DNA of 6,357 nt from Candidatus Iainarchaeum sp. GTDB lineage: Archaea > Iainarchaeota > Iainarchaeia > Iainarchaeales > DTGL01. Positions 1 through 5,761 of the stretch are shown here, in pieces; within the stretch, counting starts at the first letter, position 1, and each line of letters opens with the position of its first letter. The DNA is taken from the NCBI GenBank assembly GCA_017608575.1, contig JAFCFP010000055.1:1-6357 (forward strand), given 5' to 3'. The translations under genes were made by a program, and so were the position numbers. The notes beneath the pieces are model-generated. The model did not search any database. It was given only the letters and a program-made list of their open reading frames with translations, and was not told where the DNA came from.

Positions 1-396
1 TATGCTTTGCTTCAAAAAGGAGACTATTGCAGTTGCAGTGAAACAATTCCACTGGTTATTATAATTGTTGCATCTCTTGGATTGTTTGTCGGCTCTTTCA
101 GTTACTATTTTTTAATGGAAAGAATAATCAGCAGGTACATTAAAAAAAAGCGAATTGCAGGGGCACTAATACCTTTTCTTTCTCTTTTGGATAAAAAAGA
201 GCAATTGGTTGTAAAAAAATTGCTTGTAATTCAAAAAATAAACCAAGCACAGCTTGGAAATGAAACAGGACTTGACAGAGTGCAGGTCACCAGAGCATTG
301 CACAAGCTTGAATCCAAAGGAATTGTCAAAAGGGTGAAGAAGGGAAAAATTAACACCGTTGAATTAAGTGATGAAATAAAAAAAGCACTCCATTAG
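1..396 (+). CDS. Membrane-anchored winged-helix transcriptional regulator, 5' partial
   Basis: The reading frame is open to the left edge, so the gene is probably cut at its 5' end. A TTG at 7 is the first start-like codon, but no ribosome binding site is placed for it, and the aaggag at 17-22 has no in-frame start after it. Counting from that TTG, residues 1-12 are polar with a CSC pair, about 14-36 form one hydrophobic membrane helix, 42-49 are a basic stop-transfer stretch (SRYIKKKR), and 64-128 form a winged helix. The wing domain shows QAQLGNETGLDRVQVTRAL as helix-turn-helix, then LESKGIVKR and a beta wing. Archaea commonly carry proteins with an outside domain, one membrane helix and a cytosolic wHTH; this looks like the last part of one. 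The ligand and target genes are unknown. It converges with the minus-strand operon, so it is not co-transcribed with it. The fold call is firm; the role is inferred. Confidence 0.75.
   Translation, partial: YALLQKGDYCSCSETIPLVIIIVASLGLFVGSFSYYFLMERIISRYIKKKRIAGALIPFLSLLDKKEQLVVKKLLVIQKINQAQLGNETGLDRVQVTRALHKLESKGIVKRVKKGKINTVELSDEIKKALH
378..384 (-). terminator. Candidate T-tract terminator for the minus-strand operon
   Basis: On the minus strand a run of seven T lies about 31 nt after the stop of the last operon gene. Archaeal RNA polymerase can terminate at U-rich tracts without a hairpin, and I see no stem here. The tract sits inside the 3' end of the convergent wHTH gene, where it encodes lysines, so it may be only codon use. 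Confidence 0.3.
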
Positions 397-414
397 GCTT
401 TTCCATTCTTAAAA

Positions 415-1296
415 TCATCCAAGTGGAATTTTTCTTATTATTTCTTCAAAAAACCAACGTGTTTTTTTGTCAAATTCGACAATGGGTTTTAATTCCACTA
501 ATGCTTCCACAAAGGATTCATTGAATGGAATTTTTGAAAGCACTTCTGCGTTCTGGCTTTTGGCAAAACGCTCTATTTCCCTGGCAATTTTTGGATTCAA
601 GTCATGCTTATTTATTACTATTCCAAAAGGAATGCCAAAGTGTTTCACAACACTCAATGCTCTTTTCAAATCGGATAACCCTGAAGGAGTTGGCTCTGTT
701 ACGGCAACAACAAAATCGCTGCCAGTAACAGAAGCGATTACAGGACACCCAATGCCTGCAGCGGCATCTATTAACAAAATTTCTGCTTTTTTTCCTTTTT
801 CCATTGCGATTTTTTTTACTTCCGCAACCACTTTGCCGCTTCCAGCTTCACCTGTTTTTAACTGTCCTGAAACAACCTCAAAGCCAAATTTTGTTCTGCC
901 AATGCAAATTCTTGCATTTTTCTTTTCCACCAGTTGAATGGCGTTTGTTGGACACACAATGGCGCAGGCTCCGCAGCCCTCGCATTTCATTTGGTCAAAT
1001 TCAGGAATGCGTTTTTCTTTGTTCCATTTTATTGCTCCAAAATAACACGAATTTTTGCATTTCCCGCAGTGATTGCATTTCTTTTCAACGAGTGTGGCTT
1101 TTTTGTTTGTTGAAATTTCCCAACATTCCTTGAAGTCTTTTTCCCTTAACCCCAAAACCAGTGCTAGATTCGAAGCATCCACATCACAATCGGCAGTGAT
1201 TACTTTGCGTGTTTCAGAAAGCACCACTGCAAGCGATGCAGTAATGCTGCTTTTTCCAACACCGCCTTTTCCTGAAAGCACGCAGATTTTTTTCAT
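415..1296 (-). CDS. MinD-type P-loop ATPase with 2x[4Fe-4S] ferredoxin insert (second of pair)
   Basis: This 293-residue cytosolic SIMIBI-class ATPase is the last gene of the operon. Residues 9-16 (GKGGVGKS) form a deviant Walker A with the signature lysine K10; DCDVD at 36-40 is the next metal/ATP-linked motif; ILLIDAAAG at 173-181 is Walker B-like; VTEPTPSGLSDL at 199-210 and VINK at 227-230 are typical of the family. A ferredoxin domain is inserted at about 72-120, with C74-C77-C80-C84 and C105-C108-C111-C115, enough for two [4Fe-4S] clusters. The first motif lacks the usual proline after its last Cys. The ATG overlaps the previous stop as ATGA. Such ATPases occur in tandem beside NifX-type proteins and in Orp clusters, where they are thought to drive metal-cluster assembly or transfer. 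The exact client is unknown; Mrp/NBP35 are relatives without this insert. Fold certain, role inferred. Confidence 0.93.
   Translation of the reverse strand: MKKICVLSGKGGVGKSSITASLAVVLSETRKVITADCDVDASNLALVLGLREKDFKECWEISTNKKATLVEKKCNHCGKCKNSCYFGAIKWNKEKRIPEFDQMKCEGCGACAIVCPTNAIQLVEKKNARICIGRTKFGFEVVSGQLKTGEAGSGKVVAEVKKIAMEKGKKAEILLIDAAAGIGCPVIASVTGSDFVVAVTEPTPSGLSDLKRALSVVKHFGIPFGIVINKHDLNPKIAREIERFAKSQNAEVLSKIPFNESFVEALVELKPIVEFDKKTRWFFEEIIRKIPLG
429..445 (+). terminator. Candidate T-rich terminator for the wHTH gene
   Basis: About 33 nt after the wHTH stop codon the plus strand carries T5, then a T-rich stretch, with a further T7 at 462-468. This would suit U-tract termination in archaea. 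It overlaps the 3' end of the opposing ATPase gene, and similar T runs occur throughout the window because minus-strand genes are lysine-rich, so the evidence is weak. Confidence 0.25.
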
Positions 1297-2123
1297 TGAA
1301 ATAACCCCGCAATTTTTTCAATGCTTTTATGAGTCACTGGAATGCCTTTGCTGTAGGATTCCATTATTTTTTTAGAGTAAGGGATTCTTGCAATTATTTC
1401 TTTTTTGTATTTTTCTGCAATTGATTCAATTAGTGAGCTTTTGCCGATTCCTGCCCTGTTTAGCACTATTTTTGAATCCAATTCAAGTTTTTCAAGCACG
1501 TTGAGTATTAGTTCAAGGTCATGTGCACCCAAGGGCGTTGGCTCTGTTACAGCAAAAACCAAATCAGCTTTTTCCAATGCATTTATTACATTGCAATGAA
1601 TGCCAGCAGCAGTGTCCACTATTACAAATTCATGCTTTTTTTTCATTTTTTCAATTTTTTTGTTCAATGCGTTGGTGATTAATTCAGTGAAAGGCTCGGT
1701 TGTTTTCAGTTCGCCTGAAAGCAGTGTTATGTTGTGTTTTTTGCCATTGAAAAGAACACCGGTTTCTTTTTTGCTCCAGCTTATTGCGTTCACTGGACAT
1801 GAATAAACGCAGGCACCGCAGCCATTGCATTGCTTTGGCATAAAAAAGGGTTTTTTGTTAATCATTGCAATTGCATTATAATTGCATGCTTTGGCGCATT
1901 TTCCACAGCCAATGCATTTATTGTAATCCCATTTTGGAATGCGTTGAAAAACCGTTTCAATTTTCTTTCTTTCAATTCCCAAAAGCAAGTGGTCATTTGG
2001 GCAGTCAGCATCCGCGTCCACCAATAACACTTTGTGTTTTTTGTTTAACTCAAATGCCAGTGCAGTGGCAACAGTGCTTTTTCCAGTTCCGCCTTTTCCG
2101 CCTGTTACTGCAATTCTTTTCAT
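1293..2123 (-). CDS. MinD-type P-loop ATPase with 2x[4Fe-4S] ferredoxin insert (first of pair)
   Basis: This is a 276-residue paralogue of the following gene. GKGGTGKS at 9-16 is the deviant Walker A (signature lysine K10), DADAD at 36-40 follows, FVIVDTAAG at 166-174 is Walker B-like, and TEPTPLGAHDLEL sits at 193-205. The ferredoxin insert has C70-C73-C76-C80 and C99-C102-C105-C109; as in the partner, only the second motif ends in Cys-Pro. A longer frame reaches 2198, but its 25 extra residues are basic and Trp/Cys-rich, lie inside the upstream gene and add no family sequence. The ATG at 2123 overlaps the DUF89 stop as ATGA, has GGAGGG upstream, and puts MKRIAVTGGKGG in the position normal for the family. 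The pair probably acts as a hetero- or homodimer coupling ATP use to Fe-S or heterometal cluster handling with the NifX-type proteins. This is inferred from known Orp and NifX gene neighbourhoods. Confidence 0.93.
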   Translation of the reverse strand: MKRIAVTGGKGGTGKSTVATALAFELNKKHKVLLVDADADCPNDHLLLGIERKKIETVFQRIPKWDYNKCIGCGKCAKACNYNAIAMINKKPFFMPKQCNGCGACVYSCPVNAISWSKKETGVLFNGKKHNITLLSGELKTTEPFTELITNALNKKIEKMKKKHEFVIVDTAAGIHCNVINALEKADLVFAVTEPTPLGAHDLELILNVLEKLELDSKIVLNRAGIGKSSLIESIAEKYKKEIIARIPYSKKIMESYSKGIPVTHKSIEKIAGLFQ

Positions 2124-2968
2124 TTTTTCCGCCCTCCAGCTGATTTTAGCACTGTGTCTCCAACGCCAACCTTTAAATCCCTTGCAACAACAGGGCATTT
2201 AGCAATCAACAAAAAATAAATATTGGCATTAATTTCGCTTAATGCCTCATAGTTTCCCTGTCCTTTGCTTATAACCAGGTCACTTTTTTCCAAAGAGTTC
2301 AGGAAGTCCCTGGAATCCCTCTCCCACACGGTTTTTATTTCAAGTCTATTGATTTTTTCCAGTCCTGCAAATGCTGCGTCCTCATGGGTTGCATCGTTGA
2401 TTACTGGCTTTTTCTTGACAAAAAAACAGATCTTGCAGTCAGAGTGTTCCCTGATTTTTTCCACCAACAACCTGTCAAAAACAATTTCTCCTGCATTGTC
2501 TGCGAGATAGGAAATTGTGCTTGCTTTTTTAATGTCCTTCATGAATTGATTGAAATGGTTTATTTTGAAATCCTTTTTTAGGACAGAGTCAATGGTTTTT
2601 TTAATGTCATAGTCAGAGCACGCCCCGAAATCCATTATGTTGCCCGCAATAGCCGCTTTCACGGCTGCAAGAAAAGGCTCATGGAAACTATTGACTTTTT
2701 CAATTACTTTTGGGAGAATGCCCAGTGCTTTTTCGTTATCGCGCTTCTTTATTTCTTTGCAGGGATCCCTGTTCCCGGTTACTCGTTCAATTGTTTTATA
2801 AACATGCCTTGCGATAACTGGCGGTTTTTGGTTAAAGTCCAATCCAGCCAATTCAATTATTGCCTGCCTTAATGCCTCTTTTTGCAATTCTGTGTCAGGA
2901 GTTGACACTCTTGCAGCTTTCAATGCCTGTTTCACAAAACACGGCACACAGTCAATGTATGTTTTCAT
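2120..2968 (-). CDS. DUF89 / ARMT1-like metal-dependent phosphatase, archaeal CxxC clade
   Basis: The 282-residue product fits the DUF89 family, whose characterised members are metal-dependent phosphatases that remove damaged or unwanted phosphometabolites (sugar phosphates, phosphopantetheine and similar). The N-terminus reads YIDCVPCFVKQAL, with C7 and C10 forming the CxxC that marks the archaeal/bacterial stand-alone clade. The helical N-terminal half runs to about 150. The Rossmann-like catalytic half has YLADNAGEIVFDR at 154-166 (D157, N158 and E161 as expected metal and phosphate ligands), KPVINDAT at 187-194 (N191, D192), and SDLVISKGQGNYE at 229-241. All key positions look intact. The start ATG follows GGAAGTG, 20 nt after the radical SAM stop. 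Its stop overlaps the next ATPase as ATGA, implying co-expression with the cluster-handling genes. The substrate cannot be read from sequence. Family very sure; link to metal-cluster metabolism is from context only. Confidence 0.9.
   Translation of the reverse strand: MKTYIDCVPCFVKQALKAARVSTPDTELQKEALRQAIIELAGLDFNQKPPVIARHVYKTIERVTGNRDPCKEIKKRDNEKALGILPKVIEKVNSFHEPFLAAVKAAIAGNIMDFGACSDYDIKKTIDSVLKKDFKINHFNQFMKDIKKASTISYLADNAGEIVFDRLLVEKIREHSDCKICFFVKKKPVINDATHEDAAFAGLEKINRLEIKTVWERDSRDFLNSLEKSDLVISKGQGNYEALSEINANIYFLLIAKCPVVARDLKVGVGDTVLKSAGGRKK
2132..2137 (-). promoter_or_regulatory. Ribosome binding site fixing the first MinD ATPase start
   Basis: GGAGGG lies 8 nt before the ATG at 2123, within the last codons of the DUF89 gene. 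With the ATGA overlap it supports the shorter 276-residue protein over the 301-residue frame beginning at 2198, and it points to translational coupling. Confidence 0.75.
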
Positions 2969-2988
2969 TCAATTCACTTCCACGCAAT

Positions 2989-3756
2989 TCAGAGAACAGG
3001 CCTCCTTGCAAGCGTTTCCTTTAAATCCAATGTTTTCACCAATGGCTTTCTGGTTTCATAAATGGAAACAGTATTCAGCCCCTTAAATTCTTTTTTTATT
3101 CTGCTAATTTTTTTTGCTGAGAGCGGTTTTTCTGCACATGGTCTTAAAGGAGTGTCAATTTGCACTTCATCTGGATTGATTTTCCTTGCAAGAGTGGCTA
3201 TTTTTCCAGCTTCGCTTTCATTTTTTTCAATGAACATGCATTGAAGTGCAAACTTTTTTCCCTTGAACTCTTTTCTGAACTTCTTTATTCCTTTAAGGGT
3301 TTCTTCAAAAGTTATTCCATTTACTGGCCTATTTATTTTCATAAAAGTTTGCTTGCTTGCAGCATCGAGTTTTGCAATAACAATGTCAATTTTTTCCATG
3401 TTTTTTCTCACGCTTTTCAGTCCAAGAAGCGAGGAATTGGTGAGGATTGCAACGGGCAGTTTAGTGTTTTGCTTGACAATTTCAACCATTCTTCCAAGGT
3501 TTGCCGCAAGAGCTGGCTCCCCTGTTCCTGAAAACGTGACAATGTCGGGTTTGCATGCCAGAAGGGCCTCTTTTATTTGTTTTTCCAGTTTTCCTTCGTC
3601 CACAAAGCCTTTCACTTTCATTGTCTTGTTTTTTGTTTCGCCCAGTTGGCAGTAAGTGCAATCAAAACTGCATGTCTTTTCCTTCCTGCAAATTGGGTCA
3701 ATGCCCAGACTTTTTCCCAATCTCCTGCTTGGCACTGGCCCATACACAATTTTCAT
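2989..3756 (-). CDS. Radical SAM protein, COG0731-like small subfamily
   Basis: The 255-residue protein starts YGPVPSRRLGKSLGID, the hallmark opening of short COG0731-type radical SAM proteins, then KTCSFDCTYCQLGE. C29, C33 and C36 give the CxxxCxxC that binds the [4Fe-4S] cluster generating the 5'-deoxyadenosyl radical. FSGTGEP at 75-81 is the SAM-contacting GGE-like motif; AILTNSSL at 103-110 and IAKLDAAS at 127-134 are later barrel strands; IDTPLRPCAEKPL at 200-212 is typical of the C-terminal part. COG0731 also contains Taw1, which builds the wyosine tricycle on tRNA-Phe, but Taw1 is longer and has an additional N-terminal cluster motif not seen here, so I do not call it Taw1. The substrate of this short subfamily is not known to me. 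The ATG overlaps the GIY-YIG stop as ATGA, with AAGGTG upstream. Family sure, function open. Confidence 0.9.
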   Translation of the reverse strand: MKIVYGPVPSRRLGKSLGIDPICRKEKTCSFDCTYCQLGETKNKTMKVKGFVDEGKLEKQIKEALLACKPDIVTFSGTGEPALAANLGRMVEIVKQNTKLPVAILTNSSLLGLKSVRKNMEKIDIVIAKLDAASKQTFMKINRPVNGITFEETLKGIKKFRKEFKGKKFALQCMFIEKNESEAGKIATLARKINPDEVQIDTPLRPCAEKPLSAKKISRIKKEFKGLNTVSIYETRKPLVKTLDLKETLARRPVL

Positions 3757-4148
3757 CCAAACACCTTAAACTCTTTGAATCCCTTTGGTTTGGAGAAATT
3801 TTTCACTTTGAAAAAATGGCTTTTGCACTTGCAGTCACTGCAACCGAACCCTTTTACTGGAATGCCGGCTTCTGCGATTTTTTTTGCAGTAAGGCATTCC
3901 TCTTTTTTGTTTGATTCTTTGAAGAATGCTTTTTCCAATTTTGCATTTTTGCTTGAAAGCAAAAAATCAATATGCCAGTGTTTTTTTTTCTTTTTTCTGA
4001 AATGCCTCTGGATTCTTTTCTCCAGTGAATTCATTGCAGAGCCAACATAAACATAGTTTCCCTTTGGGAAAAAGGTTTTTCCCAAAGCGCCTATTTTGAT
4101 TGCCGAGTTCCTTCCAAGGTTAATGAGAAGGCAATAAGTTCCCTTCAT
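3753..4148 (-). CDS. DUF123 GIY-YIG domain protein (Uri-type nuclease family)
   Basis: The whole 131-residue protein is one GIY-YIG domain of the DUF123/COG1833 type. The GIY-like strand is GTYCLLINL at 3-11; the YIG-like strand is GNYVYVGSAMNSL at 30-42; LEKRIQRHF at 42-50 supplies the conserved Arg and His; HWHIDFLL at 57-64 is the DUF123 signature; FGCSDCKCKSHFF at 101-113 closes the domain with three cysteines. E83 and E84 are candidates for the catalytic glutamate. Family members are predicted nucleases, sometimes fused to endonuclease III. The gene overlaps both neighbours by ATGA, so it is locked in the operon although a DNA nuclease has no obvious place in metal-cluster metabolism. 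A run of nine A in the mRNA (complement of 3981-3989) encodes part of the lysine stretch, and the frame is intact across it. Domain sure; activity unproven. Confidence 0.9.
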   Translation of the reverse strand: MKGTYCLLINLGRNSAIKIGALGKTFFPKGNYVYVGSAMNSLEKRIQRHFRKKKKKHWHIDFLLSSKNAKLEKAFFKESNKKEECLTAKKIAEAGIPVKGFGCSDCKCKSHFFKVKNFSKPKGFKEFKVFG

Positions 4149-4993
4149 ATATTGATTACCTTTCCCGCTCCGTTTTCAATGAATTTTTCTCCGTATTCCT
4201 GTTGAAAGAGTCTTCTCGTTAAATCCCCACTGCAGTGCGAGGGTGCAACGCGTTCAACGCCGAGTTCCCTGAATTCTTTAATGATTTCTTTAATTTCAGC
4301 CTCGCTTTTGTTAAGCAGGTGAAATCCTCCCAAAACCAAAAACACTTTTTTTCCTGTTAATTCCATTGCTTTTTCAATTATTTTCACAATGCCAGGGTGA
4401 GCGCATCCTGTTATGACAATCAAGCCCTTGCTTGTTTTGATTACGAGTGACTGTTCTTTAATGGAAAAACCTAATTCGCCTGTTGAAAGAACGTTTTCAG
4501 AGATTTTTTCTTCCCTGCTAATTTCAACAACGCTTGCTCCGTATGATTTAATTCTTTCCTTGAATTCCTCTGGGAATGATGTTGGCAGGAAAACAGTGGC
4601 GTTGCTGTTTTTTTGCAACACTCCAAACAATCCGCCAGTGTGGTCAGCGTGAATGTGCGATAGCACTATTGAATCAATCTCCTCTGACTTTACGCCCAAT
4701 TTTTCCATGTTCGACAAGAGTATTTCTGAATTCCCACCAGTGTCAAACAAAATGTTTTCTCTGCGGGTTTTAACGAGACAGGAAAAACCCCAGTCTGTTT
4801 TCAGTCCTGGAATGCCTTCATAATTATCATAAAGGATTATAAGAGCCAATTCCTTATTTGTATCAGCCTCCCTTATTATCTGAATGCTTTCTTCTATTTT
4901 TTCACCTCCCTTTTCCTTAAATTTTGTTCCTGTTTTGCCAATGCAGCCTGTGAGCACTAACACAATTGCTGCAAAGGCAATTATTTTCTTCAT
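4145..4993 (-). CDS. Lipoprotein metallo-beta-lactamase-fold hydrolase, COG1237 type
   Basis: The product from the ATG at 4993 is 282 residues. Residues 1-17 form a short signal peptide, MKKIIAFAAIVLVLTGC, ending in a lipobox with C17 as the predicted lipidated residue, so the enzyme should sit on the outer face of the membrane. A charged linker leads to the MBL fold: ILFDTGG at 81-87, LSHIHADHTGG at 111-121 (H113, H115, D117, H118), ITGCAHPG at 194-201 (H199), LGGFHLL at 221-227 and PSHCSGD at 251-257 (H253). These last three are signatures of COG1237, grouped with the archaeal 7,8-dihydropterin-6-yl-methyl-4-(ribofuranosyl)aminobenzene-5'-phosphate synthase. All metal ligands appear present. 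An in-frame GTG at 5020 would add nine residues ahead of the signal peptide and overlap the previous gene; the ATG has a better ribosome binding site. Most relatives are cytosolic, so the anchor is notable. Substrate unknown. Confidence 0.9.
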   Translation of the reverse strand: MKKIIAFAAIVLVLTGCIGKTGTKFKEKGGEKIEESIQIIREADTNKELALIILYDNYEGIPGLKTDWGFSCLVKTRRENILFDTGGNSEILLSNMEKLGVKSEEIDSIVLSHIHADHTGGLFGVLQKNSNATVFLPTSFPEEFKERIKSYGASVVEISREEKISENVLSTGELGFSIKEQSLVIKTSKGLIVITGCAHPGIVKIIEKAMELTGKKVFLVLGGFHLLNKSEAEIKEIIKEFRELGVERVAPSHCSGDLTRRLFQQEYGEKFIENGAGKVINI

Positions 4994-5000
4994 TGTTTTT

Positions 5001-5005
5001 CCTTT
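5001..5005 (-). promoter_or_regulatory. Ribosome binding site of the lipoprotein hydrolase gene
   Basis: AAAGG lies 7 nt before the ATG at 4993 and partly overlaps the TAG stop region of the previous gene. It supports the ATG over the upstream GTG at 5020 and gives a normal signal peptide beginning MKKII. Confidence 0.65.
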
Positions 5006-5006
5006 C

Positions 5007-5339
5007 CTAAAAATACTCACAGGTTGACTTCGAGCCCTTTAGTTCTCCTTTCAAATAATCCTCAATAACTTTGTCAATTTCACCGCTGATTCCGGCAATT
5101 ACTTCAATGCCCAATTCGTTGAATAAACCGATTGCTTTTGGTCCAATGCCTTGGCATATTATTTTTTGCACGCCTTTTTCGTGGAGGAATTTCGGCAGAA
5201 AGAACGGTTCGTGTCCCGGGTTGGGCACTTCAATTCTGTTTTGCAATTTTCCATTCTCTGATTCAAACAAAACATATTTTTCGCATTTTCCAAAATGGGC
5301 TGAAACATTGTTTCCATCACAGGCAATTGCAATTTTCAT
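5007..5339 (-). CDS. NifX/NafY-type dinitrogenase cofactor-domain protein B
   Basis: This 110-residue protein is a single domain of the dinitrogenase iron-molybdenum cofactor (NifX/NafY/MTH1175-like) family, RNase H-like in fold. It opens MKIAIACDGNNVSAHFGKC and carries NPGHEPFFLPKFLHEKG at 40-56 and IICQGIGPKAIGLF at 60-73, all typical. Possible metal or cluster ligands are C7, H15, C19, H43, C62 and C107. Start choice: a GTG at 5348 would add three residues but lies within the ribosome binding site itself; the ATG at 5339 overlaps the preceding stop as ATGA and has AGGAGGTG six nt upstream, so I use it. Family members bind FeMo-co precursors in nitrogen fixers, but many archaeal and anaerobic bacterial homologues lack nitrogenase and act in other metal-cluster systems such as Orp-like ones. 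That reading fits the MinD ATPases downstream. Family sure, cargo unknown. Confidence 0.92.
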   Translation of the reverse strand: MKIAIACDGNNVSAHFGKCEKYVLFESENGKLQNRIEVPNPGHEPFFLPKFLHEKGVQKIICQGIGPKAIGLFNELGIEVIAGISGEIDKVIEDYLKGELKGSKSTCEYF

Positions 5340-5761
5340 AGTTGCCACCTCCTTCCTCTTCCCATTCCGCGGCCTGCGCCCCTGCCCATGCCGCGCATTC
5401 CAAAGCCGGGCCCGGTTGAATTAGTTGTTTCTTTCAGTGTTCCTTCAATTAATTGCTTTATTGCGTCGCGTATTTTTAGCCCGGGAGCTTTATAGAACTT
5501 TATTCCAGCTTGTTGCAATACATTGAATGCGTTCGGGCCAAGGTTTCCTGAAATTACTGCTTGCACGTTTTGATCAATTATGTTTTGGGCAGCGGCAATT
5601 CCTGCGCCATGGGCTGCATTGATTGCAGGGTTTTGAATGAATGCAGTGTTTTTTATTTCATTTCCCTCTGTTTCTGCAATAATAAAACCTTGGCATCTGC
5701 CAAACACCGCGCTAACTTTTCCTTCCAAATCATTTGAATTGGCGCTTATTGCTATTTTCAT
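5336..5761 (-). CDS. NifX/NafY-type cofactor-domain protein A with Gly/Met/Arg-rich tail
   Basis: Residues 1-112 of this 141-residue protein form a second NifX/MTH1175-like domain: MKIAISANSNDLEGKVSAVF, then GRCQGFIIAE (C23), NPAINAAHGAGIAAAQNI at 44-61 (H51), VISGNLGPNAFNVL at 69-82, and a final helix KIRDAIKQLIEG at 96-107. Residues 117-138 are a low-complexity tail of Gly, Arg and Met (GMRGMGRGAGRGMGRGRR), a tail type recurrent in non-nitrogenase NifX relatives. The domain holds only one cysteine, so if it binds a cluster it does so differently from protein B, or as a dimer. The ATG overlaps the membrane-protein stop as ATGA with AGGAGGTG 7 nt upstream. It and protein B probably form the carrier half of the ATPase/NifX module. 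The tail could bind metal through Met sulfur or bind RNA or protein; this is unproven. Confidence 0.92.
   Translation of the reverse strand: MKIAISANSNDLEGKVSAVFGRCQGFIIAETEGNEIKNTAFIQNPAINAAHGAGIAAAQNIIDQNVQAVISGNLGPNAFNVLQQAGIKFYKAPGLKIRDAIKQLIEGTLKETTNSTGPGFGMRGMGRGAGRGMGRGRRWQL
5346..5353 (-). promoter_or_regulatory. Strong Shine-Dalgarno deciding the NifX-B start
   Basis: AGGAGGTG, 6 nt before the ATG at 5339, is encoded by the Arg-Arg-Trp codons at the end of the upstream NifX-A gene. The alternative GTG start is part of this site and so cannot be used together with it. Confidence 0.8.

Noticed and set aside
397..414. Hairpin terminator or small RNA between the convergent genes
   Set aside because: Only 18 nt separate the stop codons and no stem with matching arms is present.
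467..937. 156-codon plus-strand open frame
   Set aside because: It is antisense to the MinD ATPase gene, which has full motif conservation. The product is low-complexity Ser/Phe-rich with no domain, as expected from the shadow of Lys/Glu-rich codons.
2124..2198. 25-residue N-terminal extension of the first MinD ATPase
   Set aside because: It overlaps the DUF89 3' coding region, has unnatural Cys/Trp/Arg content, and is not needed given the ATGA start with GGAGGG upstream.
2989..3756. Taw1 (wyosine synthase) assignment
   Set aside because: The protein is short, has only the one radical SAM CxxxCxxC motif, and opens with the YGPVPSRRLG signature of the small COG0731 subfamily.
3577..4050. 157-codon plus-strand open frame
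   Set aside because: It spans the junction of the GIY-YIG and radical SAM genes in antisense, is Phe/Ser-rich, and has no recognisable motif or ribosome binding site.
4228..4237. Perfect 10-nt palindrome cactgcagtg as an operator
   Set aside because: It lies inside the conserved SHCSGD codons of the hydrolase, is not near a gene start, and has no second copy that I could find.
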